64,000 nucleotides of DNA, from positions 124,001 to 188,000 of the forward strand of contig VCJN01000544.1 of NCBI GenBank assembly GCA_006384855.1. The letters are read 5' to 3'. A program made the translations under genes and the position numbers. Within the stretch, counting starts at the first letter, position 1, and each line of letters opens with the position of its first letter. Positions 1 to 10,776 of the stretch are shown here, piece after piece. Below the pieces are notes generated by a model. That model made no database searches. It saw only the letters and a list, made by a program, of their open reading frames with translations, and was not told where the DNA came from. This DNA comes from Tetraselmis striata (Eukaryota; Chlorophyta; Chlorodendrophyceae; Chlorodendrales; Chlorodendraceae).

Positions 1-701
1 GGCAGGTGGAGTTGCTTTTAATTGAAAAATCGTCTCGCAGACCCACTGTCGAGGATCTTCATTTCAGCACCCCGGTCGCACCAGACCACCGATTTGCATG
101 CGGTAATAAGCCCCAACGGCAGGTTACATATGACACAGGCAAGGTTTTGCCCCAGTCTGGGCTTCAGACCCGGACACATACCCAGGTTTAGGGGTGCTCC
201 AAGCATTTTGAATGATGCCCTAGTGATACTAACTAAAAGGGACAGGAAGCGACTACAAGTACCGTATCCGGTAGGGGGATTTTAGCAGTAGGTCGATTTG
301 AGACCGTCTTTTTTGGAACTCACACCAGTACCGTATCCGTTCGCGAAAAATCACCCGTATGCGCCCTCCTAGCCTCCTCCTGGTGCTACCGGAAGTACCG
401 GTACCGGTACCAAGGTACCAGATACCAGCAGAAAAGCATCAAGCAGTATAGGAGATCAACGCTGCAAGGCGGAGAGATCAGCGCACGCGAGGGTTTCACT
501 GTAGCCAGTTCTGTCCCGGGGACGAAAAAAAACATCCCCGCGCACGCGAGGCGGGACGGATGGGTGATGCGCGACGACCGGTTGAGTACCGGTCCAGGCG
601 GCCACGCGACCATATACTACGAGCACCGCTGTACTGAGGTAAACTTTACAACTTCTGCCGCTTCGCGCCGGCGGGACAAATAACAATCGTCGAGTTCGAA
701 G
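1..701. other. 5' flank without a recognised gene
   Basis: I see no convincing gene here. Short open frames on both strands lack recognisable domains. The stretch around 256-345 holds two copies of a 12-base phrase, AGTACCGTATCC. Around 390-425 there is a run of overlapping GGTACC/ACCGGT motifs. The 60-100 bases before the start at 702 may be the 5' leader of the next gene, but I find no clear TATA box. Confidence 0.5.
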
Positions 702-3700
702 ATGGGCTGTCCACCTACGCCGCCAGTGGCCCTTCCCGTTCTGCTGGCCCTGCTCGCCAGCCTGCCTTGCCTTGATGCGCTTGCCCGCACCATCCTCGAA
801 GATGCGGCTGGCGCGCCACCGCGAGACGACCTGTCCTCATCTCGGGCGAAATACGGCCGTTTCGAACCGCCGCCGCCGTTTGGCAGTCGCTGTTTGATCG
901 CTCTTCACGATTGCGTATCTCCACTCACAGACACCACCCGCCCTCTGTCGGAGTGGGAACCACGCGCGGGAAGGAGCCTCACTTCATCAAATCCCGTGTC
1001 CTCTTGCTGCTTGTGCTCCGTTGCTGTGCGCTGCTTCAAGCCGGACGGCACCCTCGTGGTCAACGGCGGCGCAGATCTGCTCGCGGACGACGCTCCACTC
1101 TACGCCGCCTGGTGTACTGCGCTGGCGACCCACTTCGAGGAGCTCTTCGACAGAGGTGGGCCAACAGCGTGCTCCTTCGACGATGTAGCGGGCACCGGAA
1201 TCGAGGATTTTTATGGCTTGTATGTATCGCCGTCTTTGCCCTACGAGCTGGTCAGGGAGGCCGATGTAGTCGTGGCTGCTGCGCCAACCCTCGCCACCCA
1301 AGCCGTCGAGGAGGGGACTGCCGCCGCTCCCACTGCAGCACTGCCTACACTGTTCCAGTCCCGAGCCGCGGAAGTGGACAGCCAGCCGCTGCCGGAAAAC
1401 CAACCTGCATCAAACTCGGCCGACGAGGCACAAGATTCACCTCTGCAATCGCCCTCGGCGGAGGACGCGAGCCCCCCATCAGCTGGAGAGGAACCCAACG
1501 ACAGCGGCGGCGGCGGCGACAGCAACGACAACAATGCTGATACCAGCGGCGGCGACAGCAACGACGACAGTGATGATACCGGCGACGGTGACAGCGATGG
1601 TGGTGGTGACAACTCGTCACGGCCACAATCGGAGGAAACTGACACCGACTCCGAGCCTGACCAAAGCGAAGACACTGCGGATTCCGATACCGCTGACGAG
1701 TTTGACACATCACCGGATCCTCCACCTCCCAGTCAAAATCCACCGCCGTCAGCCCCATCCAACCCAGCAACGGACCCAACCCAGGCGCCGTTGCCAGACC
1801 GAACCCCAACTAGTGCTCCGGAGCCCGCGCCTACTCCCGAACCAACAACAGCACCTACTCCTCCTTTTTTGGCGCCAACCCCCCAGCCAAGTCCAGCCCC
1901 AACCCCAATCCCAGCACCGGCGCCCAGTCCCATGCCTACCCCAGTGCCCACACCTGCGCCTGCGCCCACCGCCCCCGCGAACACGCCGGACGGCGGCATC
2001 CTGACGCCCCTGCCGACAGTTGTGCTGACGTTGCCGCCCACGCCGGCGCCAACCGGTCCCGCCAGCTCCACCAACACCCCCGGCCCCGCAGAGACACCCA
2101 CAACCACCACCGCAGCCCCCGATGGCAGCTCCACGCCTGCTCCTGCAACCACCGCCCCCAGCACCACAGCGGACGGCGGCATCCTGACGCCGCTGCCGAC
2201 GGTTGTGCTAACGTTGCCGCCCACGCCGGCGCCAACCGGTCCCGCCAGCTCCACCAACACCCCCGGCCCGGCAGAGACACCCACCACCACCACCGCAGCC
2301 CCCGATGGCAGCTCCACGCCTGCTCCTGCCACCACTATCCCCCCAAACACGCCGGACGGAGGCATCCTGACGCCCCTGCCGACGGTGGTGTTCACATTGC
2401 CGTCCACGCCGGCGCCAACCGGTCCCGCCAGCTCCACCAACACCCCCAGCCCGGCAGAGACACCCACCACCACCACCGCAGCCCCCGATGGCAGCTCCAC
2501 GCCTGCTCCTGCCACCACTATCCCCCCCAACACGCCGGACAGCGGCATCCTGACGCCGCTGCCGACGGTGGTGTTGACGTTGCCGTCCACACCGGCGCCA
2601 ACCGGTCCCGCCAGCTCCACCAACACCCCCAGCCCGGCAGAGACACCCACCACCACCACCGCAGCCCCCGATGGCAGCTCCACGCCTGCTCCTGCCACCA
2701 CTATCCCCCCCAACACGCCGGACGGGGGCATCCTGACGCCGCTGCCGACGATGGTGTTGACGTTGCCGTCCACGCCGGCGCCAACCGGTCCCGCCAGCTC
2801 CACCAACACCCCCGGCCCGGCGGAGACACCCACCACCACCACCGCAGCCCCCGATGGCAGCTCCACGCCTGCTCCTGCCACCACTATCCCCCCCAACACG
2901 CCGGACAGCGGCATCCTGACGCCGCTGCCGACGGTGGTGTTGACGTTGCCGTCCACACCGGCGCCAACCGGTCCCGCCAGCTCCACCAACACCCCCAGCC
3001 CGGCAGAGACACCCACCACCACCACCGCAGCCCCCGATGGCAGCTCCACGCCTGCTCCTGCCACCACTATCCCCCCCAACACGCCGGACGGAGGCATCCT
3101 GACGCCCCTGCCGACGGTGGTGTTCACATTGCCGTCCACGCCGGCGCCAACCGGTCCCGCCAGCTCCACCAACACCCCCGGCCCGGCAGAGACACCCACC
3201 ACCACCACCGCAGCCCCCGATGGCAGCTCCACGCCTGCTCCTGCAACCACCGCCCCCAGCACCACAGCGGACGGCGGCATCCTGACGGCGCTGCCGACGG
3301 TGGTGTTCACATTGCCGTCCACGCCGGCGCCAACCGGTCCCGCCAGCTCCACCAACACCCCCAGCCCGGCGGCGGAGACACCCACAACCACCACCGCAGC
3401 CCCCGATGGCAGCTCCACGCCTGCTCCTGCAACCACTATCCCCCCCAACACGCCAGATGGAGGCATCCTGACGCCCCTGCCGACGGTGGTGCTGACGTTG
3501 CCGCCCACGCCGGCGCCAACCGGTCCCGCCAGCTCCACCAACACCCCCGGCCCCGCAGAGACACCCACCACCACCACCGCAGCCCCCGATGGCAGCTCCA
3601 CGCCTGCTCCTGCCACCACTATCCCCCCCAACACGCCGGACGGAGGCATCCTGACGCCGCTGCCGACGGTGGTGTTCACATTGCCGTCCACGCCGGCGCC

Positions 3701-6700
3701 AACCGGTCCCGCCAGCTCCACCAACACCCCCGGCCCGGCGGAGACACCCACCACCACCACCGCAGCCCCCGATGGCAGCTCCACGCCTGCTCCTGCAACC
3801 ACCGCCCCCAGCACCACAGCGGACGGCGGCATCCTGACGCCGCTGCCGACGGTTGTGCTAACGTTGCCGCCCACGCCGGCGCCAACCGGTCCCGCCAGCT
3901 CCACCAACACCCCCGGCCCGGCAGAGACACCCACCACCACCACCGCAGCCCCCGATGGCAGCTCCACGCCTGCTCCTGCCACCACTATCCCCCCAAACAC
4001 GCCGGACGGAGGCATCCTGACGCCCCTGCCGACGGTGGTGTTCACATTGCCGTCCACGCCGGCGCCAACCGGTCCCGCCAGCTCCACCAACACCCCCAGC
4101 CCGGCAGAGACACCCACCACCACCACCGCAGCCCCCGATGGCAGCTCCACGCCTGCTCCTGCCACCACTATCCCCCCCAACACGCCGGACAGCGGCATCC
4201 TGACGCCGCTGCCGACGGTGGTGTTGACGTTGCCGTCCACACCGGCGCCAACCGGTCCCGCCAGCTCCACCAACACCCCCAGCCCGGCAGAGACACCCAC
4301 CACCACCACCGCAGCCCCCGATGGCAGCTCCACGCCTGCTCCTGCCACCACTATCCCCCCAACACGCCGGACGGGGGCATCCTGACGCCGCTGCCGACGA
4401 TGGTGTTGACATTGCCGTCCACGCCGGCGCCAACCGGTCCCGCCAGCTCCACCAACACCCCCGGCCCGGCGGAGACACCCACCACCACCACCGCAGCCCC
4501 CGATGGCAGCTCCACGCCTGCTCCTGCCACCACTATCCCCCCCAACACGCCGGACAGCGGCATCCTGACGCCGCTGCCGACGGTGGTGTTGACGTTGCCG
4601 TCCACACCGGCGCCAACCGGTCCCGCCAGCTCCACCAACACCCCCAGCCCGGCAGAGACACCCACCACCACCACCGCAGCCCCCGATGGCAGCTCCACGC
4701 CTGCTCCTGCCACCACTATCCCCCCCAACACGCCGGACGGAGGCATCCTGACGCCCCTGCCGACGGTGGTGTTCACATTGCCGTCCACGCCGGCGCCAAC
4801 CGGTCCCGCCAGCTCCACCAACACCCCCGGCCCGGCAGAGACACCCACCACCACCACCGCAGCCCCCGATGGCAGCTCCACGCCTGCTCCTGCAACCACC
4901 GCCCCCAGCACCACAGCGGACGGCGGCATCCTGACGGCGCTGCCGACGGTGGTGTTCACATTGCCGTCCACGCCGGCGCCAACCGGTCCCGCCAGCTCCA
5001 CCAACACCCCCAGCCCGGCGGCGGAGACACCCACAACCACCACCGCAGCCCCCGATGGCAGCTCCACGCCTGCTCCTGCAACCACTATCCCCCCCAACAC
5101 GCCAGATGGAGGCATCCTGACGCCCCTGCCGACGGTGGTGCTGACGTTGCCGCCCACGCCGGCGCCAACCGGTCCCGCCAGCTCCACCAACACCCCCGGC
5201 CCCGCAGAGACACCCACCACCACCACCGCAGCCCCCGATGGCAGCTCCACGCCTGCTCCTGCCACCACTATCCCCCCCAACACGCCGGACGGAGGCATCC
5301 TGACGCCGCTGCCGACGGTGGTGTTCACATTGCCGTCCACGCCGGCGCCAACCGGTCCCGCCAGCTCCACCAACACCCCCGGCCCGGCGGAGACACCCAC
5401 CACCACCACCGCAGCCCCCGATGGCAGCTCCACGCCTGCTCCTGCAACCACCGCCCCCAGCACCACAGCGGACGGCGGCATCCTGACGCCCCTGCCGACG
5501 ATGGTGTTGACGTTGCCGCCCACGCCGGCGCCAACCGGTCCCGCCAGCTCCACCAACACCCCCGGCCCGGCGGAGACACCCACCACCACCACCGCAGCCC
5601 CCGATGGCAGCTCCACGCCTGCTCCTGCCACCACTATCCCCCCCAACACGCCGGACGGAGGCATCCTGACGCCGCTGCCGACGGTTGTGCTGACGTTGCC
5701 GTCCACGCCGGCGCCAACCGGTCCCGCCAGCTCCACCAACACCCCCAGCCCGGCGGGGACACCCACCACCACCACCGCAGCCCCCGATGGCAGCTCCACG
5801 CCTGCTCCTGCAACCACCGCCCCCAGCACCACAGCGGACGGCGGCATCCTGACGCCGCTGCCGACGGTGGTGTTGACGTTGCCGCCCACGCCGGCGCCAA
5901 CCGGTCCCGCCAGCTCCACCAACACCCCCGGCCCGGCAGAGACATCTTCGCCCTCCCCATCCTACGATGTATGCACGACCGCAGGCGAATTCTCCGCCGC
6001 ACCTAGTGCCAACGGGCTGTGTGTAGTCCCGGGTCGGTTGCGGCTCTGCCAGCTCTGGCACGTGCCAAGAGGTCAGCGGCACCAATCTTCTCCCAGGTTC
6101 AGACTGCGGGAGGGAACTCAGCTGCTGCGTGTGTGTGGACAACGGCGGGAGCCCCGCTGTATTTGATGGAACAGGTACTTGTGTCAGCGCAGCGCAAGCC
6201 GCATGCTCTGGCACCGACGGCAGCGAGACCTGCGCCTGTGTGGTGCAAACCTCCCGCCGCCGCCGCCACTTGTTGCAGTATGCGTCCCCAGGCGCCATCC
6301 GCAGCGTGGTGGCGAGTGAGTGCAGAGTACCGCCCGGCACGGTGGCCGTGTCCCAGCACGGCCAAGGCAGCTTCCTGGTGGTGGTTGACTACCCGGACGG
6401 CACATTGCCTGACGTGCAGGCGGCCTGTGAGGCGTGGCTGGACGGCGCTGCGGACAGCGACCTGACCCGCGCCGCCGAGGTGCCGCTGCGGGTGACCGTC
6501 GTGCTGTCCGCCAGCGACCTGTTCTTTGCGCCGCAGATCACCGATGCGCCGGAGGAGGATGAAGAGGCTGGCGCACCCGGCACAGCGTCCGCAGCCGCTG
6601 GATGCGGCGGGCCCAGCGGCCTGCCGCGCGTTGGGCTGGACCCTGGCAGCCGGCTGCGCGTGCCCATCTTCGGGCAGGGCCGCACAGGGCCCGGCGGCGG

Positions 6701-7793
6701 CGTGTCACTGTCAGACTTCAACGTGGACATTCAGGCCATCATTGCAAACGAGATCACCTGCGACCTGAACGACGTGAAGAACGCCATCGTGGGGTACTAC
6801 GCCACCTCCACCAACGCCAGCGCGGGCATCATCAGCACCGTCACCCGGCTGCGCACCTCCATGCTGCTGGCCATCTCCAACGTGGTCAACGGCAACGAGA
6901 ACTACATGCGCAACCTGGTCCAGGTGGCGCTGGCCAACAATGCCAATGCGACAGACCTGACGGCGCAGATGACAGGGTTCATCGCAAACAACATCAAGGG
7001 CAACCGCAACATGGTCGCCAGTGTCATCCGGGCCGCGCTCTACAATGGCGGCAGCTATGAGGATATTGCTGCCAACCTCACCGCCGTTATTGCCACCGAC
7101 GTGGTGGGCGACGCCAATGCGGTGGAGTCGCTGATCCAGATGTCCGTTGGCAACAACGCGACCATCGTCGACATGAAGGGCTTCTACGAGAGCATCATCG
7201 TCAACCAGCTGGAGGGGGACCGCAACAGCGTCAAGTCCATAGCCAGCCTTGCGGCCGGCAACAACGCCGACATCGTGAACTTCAAGGCCAACGTGTCAAC
7301 CATCATCGCCACCCTCATCGATGGCGATGACAACACCGTGGACAGCGTCGTGGACATTGCGCTGGGGAGCGACTGGAACATGTCGCCCCTGCGCAAGCAG
7401 GAGTGGGTTGCTGAGGTGACAGGCATCGTGGTGACGGACATCCTGGGCAGCAGCAACATCGTGAGCAATGCGGTGGCGCTGTCCGCGGGCAACGGTGCCA
7501 TCCTGGACAGGGTGGAGACCTCGATTTCAGGCATTGTGAGCACCGTGATCGAGGGTGACAGCAACACGGTGGACAGCACCGTCGATGTGGGCGTGTTCAA
7601 CGCTGGAAACATTGGCGCTGCGCTGTCAGTGCGTGACTCGATCGCCAAGGTGGACGCCATCATCGCGAACGTGGTGCGTGGCACCGGCAATGCTGTCGGC
7701 AACAACATTGACATCAGTGTCGGAGAACGCAATGGGGCCCGCGCTGGTGTGACATCCAGAGGGAGGACAGGGACCTTTTCCTTTCAGCCGTAG
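702..7793 (+). CDS. secreted Pro/Thr-rich repeat glycoprotein
   Basis: Likely an extracellular-matrix or cell-wall protein of the hydroxyproline-rich kind (inference). The start at 702 gives a signal peptide with a hydrophobic core near residues 8-26. A Cys-containing domain of ~180 residues follows, then a Ser/Asp/Gly acidic stretch (~240-340), a PTP-rich stretch, and about 22 copies of a 61-residue Pro/Thr repeat (1981-5945). Next come a Cys-rich module (~6035-6250), an RRRRHLLQ motif at ~6257, and eight degenerate ~42-residue repeats with a G-D-x-N-x-V core (6720-7760). The reading frame changes twice: once at a C run near 4357, where one C is missing relative to the sister copy, and again near 6020-6040, where either one base or a small intron is involved. 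Both ends are in the same frame, so the gene may be intact with a sequencing error. A TGTAA lies 139 bases after the stop. Confidence 0.72.
1981..5945 (+). repeat. 183-bp coding minisatellite (61-residue unit)
   Basis: Roughly 22 tandem units, each 183 bp and 61 residues. The unit runs from PDGGILTPLPTVV through PAPTGPASSTNT and PTTTTAAPDGSS to PAPATT. Two variants of the unit end exist (TIPPNTP and TAPSTTA), and some units carry an extra Ala codon. The unit length is a multiple of three, so copy-number change keeps the frame. The Pro/Thr/Ser content suits dense O-glycosylation. Confidence 0.95.
2161..5459 (+). repeat. 1.65-kb higher-order tandem duplication
   Basis: Inside the minisatellite, 2161-3810 and 3811-5459 are near-identical nine-unit blocks (9 x 183 plus one extra codon = 1650 bp). 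The order of unit variants is the same in both. I noticed about two differences: one substitution and one missing C in the second block. This is a recent unequal duplication of nine units, or an assembly artefact. Confidence 0.85.
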
Positions 7794-7931
7794 ACCCTTT
7801 ACCCCCTTTGCCTATTGTATATTTCTCCCATTTCCTTCTAGGCCTCTACATCTACACCTCCCGGGTAAAACAGCAATGATAGGAATGGCTGCCATCCATT
7901 CGTATCATGCTGCAGCGGCGTGTCTATAGCC

Positions 7932-7936
7932 TGTAA
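7932..7936 (+). promoter_or_regulatory. TGTAA polyadenylation signal
   Basis: TGTAA lies 139 bases after the stop of the secreted repeat gene. It is the usual poly(A) signal of chlorophycean algae. The assignment rests on position and motif only. Confidence 0.5.
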
Positions 7937-8361
7937 CTATTGTTCATAGAAACGCGCAATCTCCAACCTGTTCTGTGGGGGGGGGGGGGGGGGGGGGGGG
8001 GGGAGACTCTGCTCAATAGCAAGCCAACAAGGCACGCACGGTGGACTCGTGTTTATACCTGTTTTTTTGCAACTTCCCACATGCATTCTCACTGCACCAT
8101 GTCACGCAACAGCAATGTCAGAGTGTTCCTTCACTAGTTGTAGCATCCTAGTATTTGTCTGAAACCATGTACTCACTCTGGAGGCTACCTGCTTACTGGA
8201 TTTATCACTTCATATAGAAGTTGCTGGTTTAATATGGAATGCGTGGACATGTCGCTGCAGTTGTTTAACCCCCCCCCCCCCCTTCCCCCGCCCACCCGCC
8301 CCTCCTCCCTCTCTACAAGTAAAGACTGTATCGTCACTACCACACAAAATCTTCACGACTT

Positions 8362-8440
8362 ATGTATATGTATATATATTTATTATGTGTACATACGTAT
8401 TATATATATGTATGTATGTATGTATGTACATATGTATATA
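8362..8440. repeat. TA / TATG microsatellite
   Basis: Alternating TATATG and TGTA runs, including five consecutive ATGT steps. This is simple sequence with no coding content. Confidence 0.9.
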
Positions 8441-8687
8441 TCATGACGCGCTGCCATGGCCCACGATCCCCCGAGATATCGTTAATTTCGTGCAAACGGG
8501 CCGGTCCCCCAAGTTCCCCGCCACCACTGACGGGACTGCAGATGCCAAATGGCGCGACTGGCACATATAGCCAGGCCTGCAGGGACGGCCGAATAGTTTT
8601 TAAAACAATGCTATTGCTGCGACTGAAGTAGTCACCGCGCTCCGGGACAACTGCTAATATCGACGCCCGTACATAGTTGTTCCCCAG

Positions 8688-8805
8688 TGACGCGGATAGC
8701 AGCCGCGAGGAAGAGGATAGTTCCGACGGTGACGACGACTACTCCGACACGGAAGTCCTCGTGCTCACCGCTGGGACCTGCCTTCGCGTGTCCTGCTGGG
8801 ACCAG
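8688..8805 (+). CDS. orphan exon-like segment, acidic
   Basis: A pyrimidine-rich acceptor (TTGTTCCCCAG) precedes an open segment that encodes an acidic run (DADSSREEEDSSDGDDDY) followed by VLVLTAGTCLRVSCWD. It ends in a good donor, CCAG|GTGCG. I could not find partner exons. It may be a relic exon or chance. Confidence 0.25.
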
Positions 8806-10439
8806 GTGCGTCGTTATCATTGCACGTTGACTATGGAGCCTTACAGGCTGTGATTTTAAATCTACGGGTACCTGTAGTGATGACATTACTGTGAGATCCC
8901 TGCTTATATGATGAGGCGGTGCACTGTTGTTACCGCTACCTTGGTTAGTATAACAAGCTATAAAAATAGCCAGCAACAAGTCGTAATACCACCACTACCA
9001 GCGAATACGACTCCGACTACTATTTTTCATTTCGGACTTTTCTCTGGATCTCTATAAATGGCTGGTCATGGTTCTCTTTTATTCGCGCTGGTTCTGCTCC
9101 TTGGCTTATTGGTTGTTCCCAATTGTCTTATTCATTGGGCCGGTTCTTTAAGTGAAAGTTTAACTTTGAAAGTGTTGTGTGCACTATAAATTTGCGATTC
9201 ATGCTGTACTTTCAGCGGGTGACATAAATATTATCTTATATGTACATATCTATACATATATATTTGCTAATAATAAAGTGGAGTGTCGCTTCATCTGGCG
9301 CATTTAATCATTAAGCGCCTGCTTCTTTATTTCGATGAATACATATGCAGCTCCCTTCGATGTACCAAGTATTAAGATGTGCTATTAGTTATCTGGCAAG
9401 GTAATATTACTATCAATAAGGCGGGCTACTTTTAAACATCTATATATATAATAAGATATAGGTTTTCGCGGTCCGCGGTGGCTGCGCTGACGACGATGAT
9501 GACAAGGCTCAACGCAGCAGTGTGTAGTTATGGTCGCTATAGATAGGTAGCTGCTACTACCGCTAATCGTCTCTTCCATATTCATACAACATATATCCAG
9601 CATGCATATCATGCATAAACTGCATATACATACACCCGCCATACATGTATATCCGTACGACGTATATCCATACAATATTTTAGGCAGCAATCGCTTAGTA
9701 TGTGTGTTAAATATACTACGCAGCAGCATCAGGGGCATTGTCAGAGTCGTATCATGATAATAATAAGAGTACAACAAAACCAGCGCGTAGAAGTCAGTGC
9801 CGATACTTCTATGAAGTTTAGGCTTTATCACATCAGTGCTCCAGCATACTTATGTTACGTAGTCCAAATAATATGACTAATAAACAATAAAACAAGCAAC
9901 GGCGAGACAGTGATCCCTTACTTTCCTGTTTGATATCGACGCGATCCGTATAATAGACGACGAGCCGTAAAAATGACGTGGAGCCGTATAATAGCCGTAT
10001 AATAGCCGTATAATAGATCCCTAGCTGAGTACGCTTTTCCAGAGTCCGAAAATACATCCTTTTAGTGCGTACAGGGTAAAGGTAGGTAGCGCAAAGCTCA
10101 GTTTTGCTCAGGGTGTGCGCGCGGGAATTTGCCAAAAATCTAGGCTATTATGCGGTGAAGGACTCGCTTTAGTGGCTATTTTCGGACGACATTCACCGGG
10201 TCAATTAATAGACTAGTGGGGAAATATGTTGTATATTTTCAACTCTAAGCGGCGCTTCGCGCCGGAGATTTGTGGAGGTGCCCCTACCTCTTGGATGGGT
10301 TGAGCCTCGTGCGGGATGCGGGCCGCTTTCAGCCGGCTCTAAGTGTTGATCTTTAAGGTCAGCTTTTAGTGGTAGATTTGTTAATAATGGTTTACAAGAG
10401 AAGTATTAATTTTAAAAACGGATTAAATCTACTAGCCGC

Positions 10440-10776
10440 TCAGCAAAGCAGGGGGCTCGCAGTGTTGCCAAAAATGTGTCAGATCTCTTACAAAGTTTGG
10501 CACAGGGGCTCAAGCCCCAAAACACGCATGAAAGGGTTGGGAAGGGTGGGTTGCGCTAGCTGGAAGCTGGCGCAAGGGCAGAAGGTGGAGACACCGCCGC
10601 GTCGCGGGGCGTCATATCGGGGTGAGGGATGGACGTGGGCACACGGCATTAGCGTACTAGCCGCGTATGACGGAATTGTAACGTCGGGTAACACCCGTCG
10701 TACTTAGCCCCGTGCAATTAAAACCTCTATAATTCTCAATATGACCATTAGCAAACCATGGGGCTCGCAGTTGTGC
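10440..10776 (-). repeat. B2-A2-B1 terminal block of DIRS copy 1
   Basis: A2 (10551-10745) repeats A1. It is flanked by two short related sequences, 10440-10468 and 10748-10776, that share the core GGGGCTCGCAG followed by a GTTGCC/TTGTGCC variant. This A1...B1-A2-B2 order is the hallmark of Pat-like elements, in which an element circle is thought to be the replication intermediate. Confidence 0.65.

Larger units (their letters stand above)
7794..10439. other. gene-poor intergenic stretch
   Basis: After the poly(A) motif this stretch holds a G27 tract (7977-8003), a C14 tract (8269-8282), a TA/TGTA microsatellite, one exon-like piece (8688-8805) and otherwise AT-rich sequence. Around 9955-10020 the 11-base phrase AGCCGTATAAT recurs three times in a row. 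I find no other coding signal. Confidence 0.5.

Noticed and set aside
1733-6340. A 1535-residue open frame antisense to the secreted repeat gene
   Set aside because: It is the mirror of a 183-bp in-frame repeat that lacks stops on the other strand. It switches between two repetitive peptides, while the plus strand has a signal peptide and non-repetitive domains.
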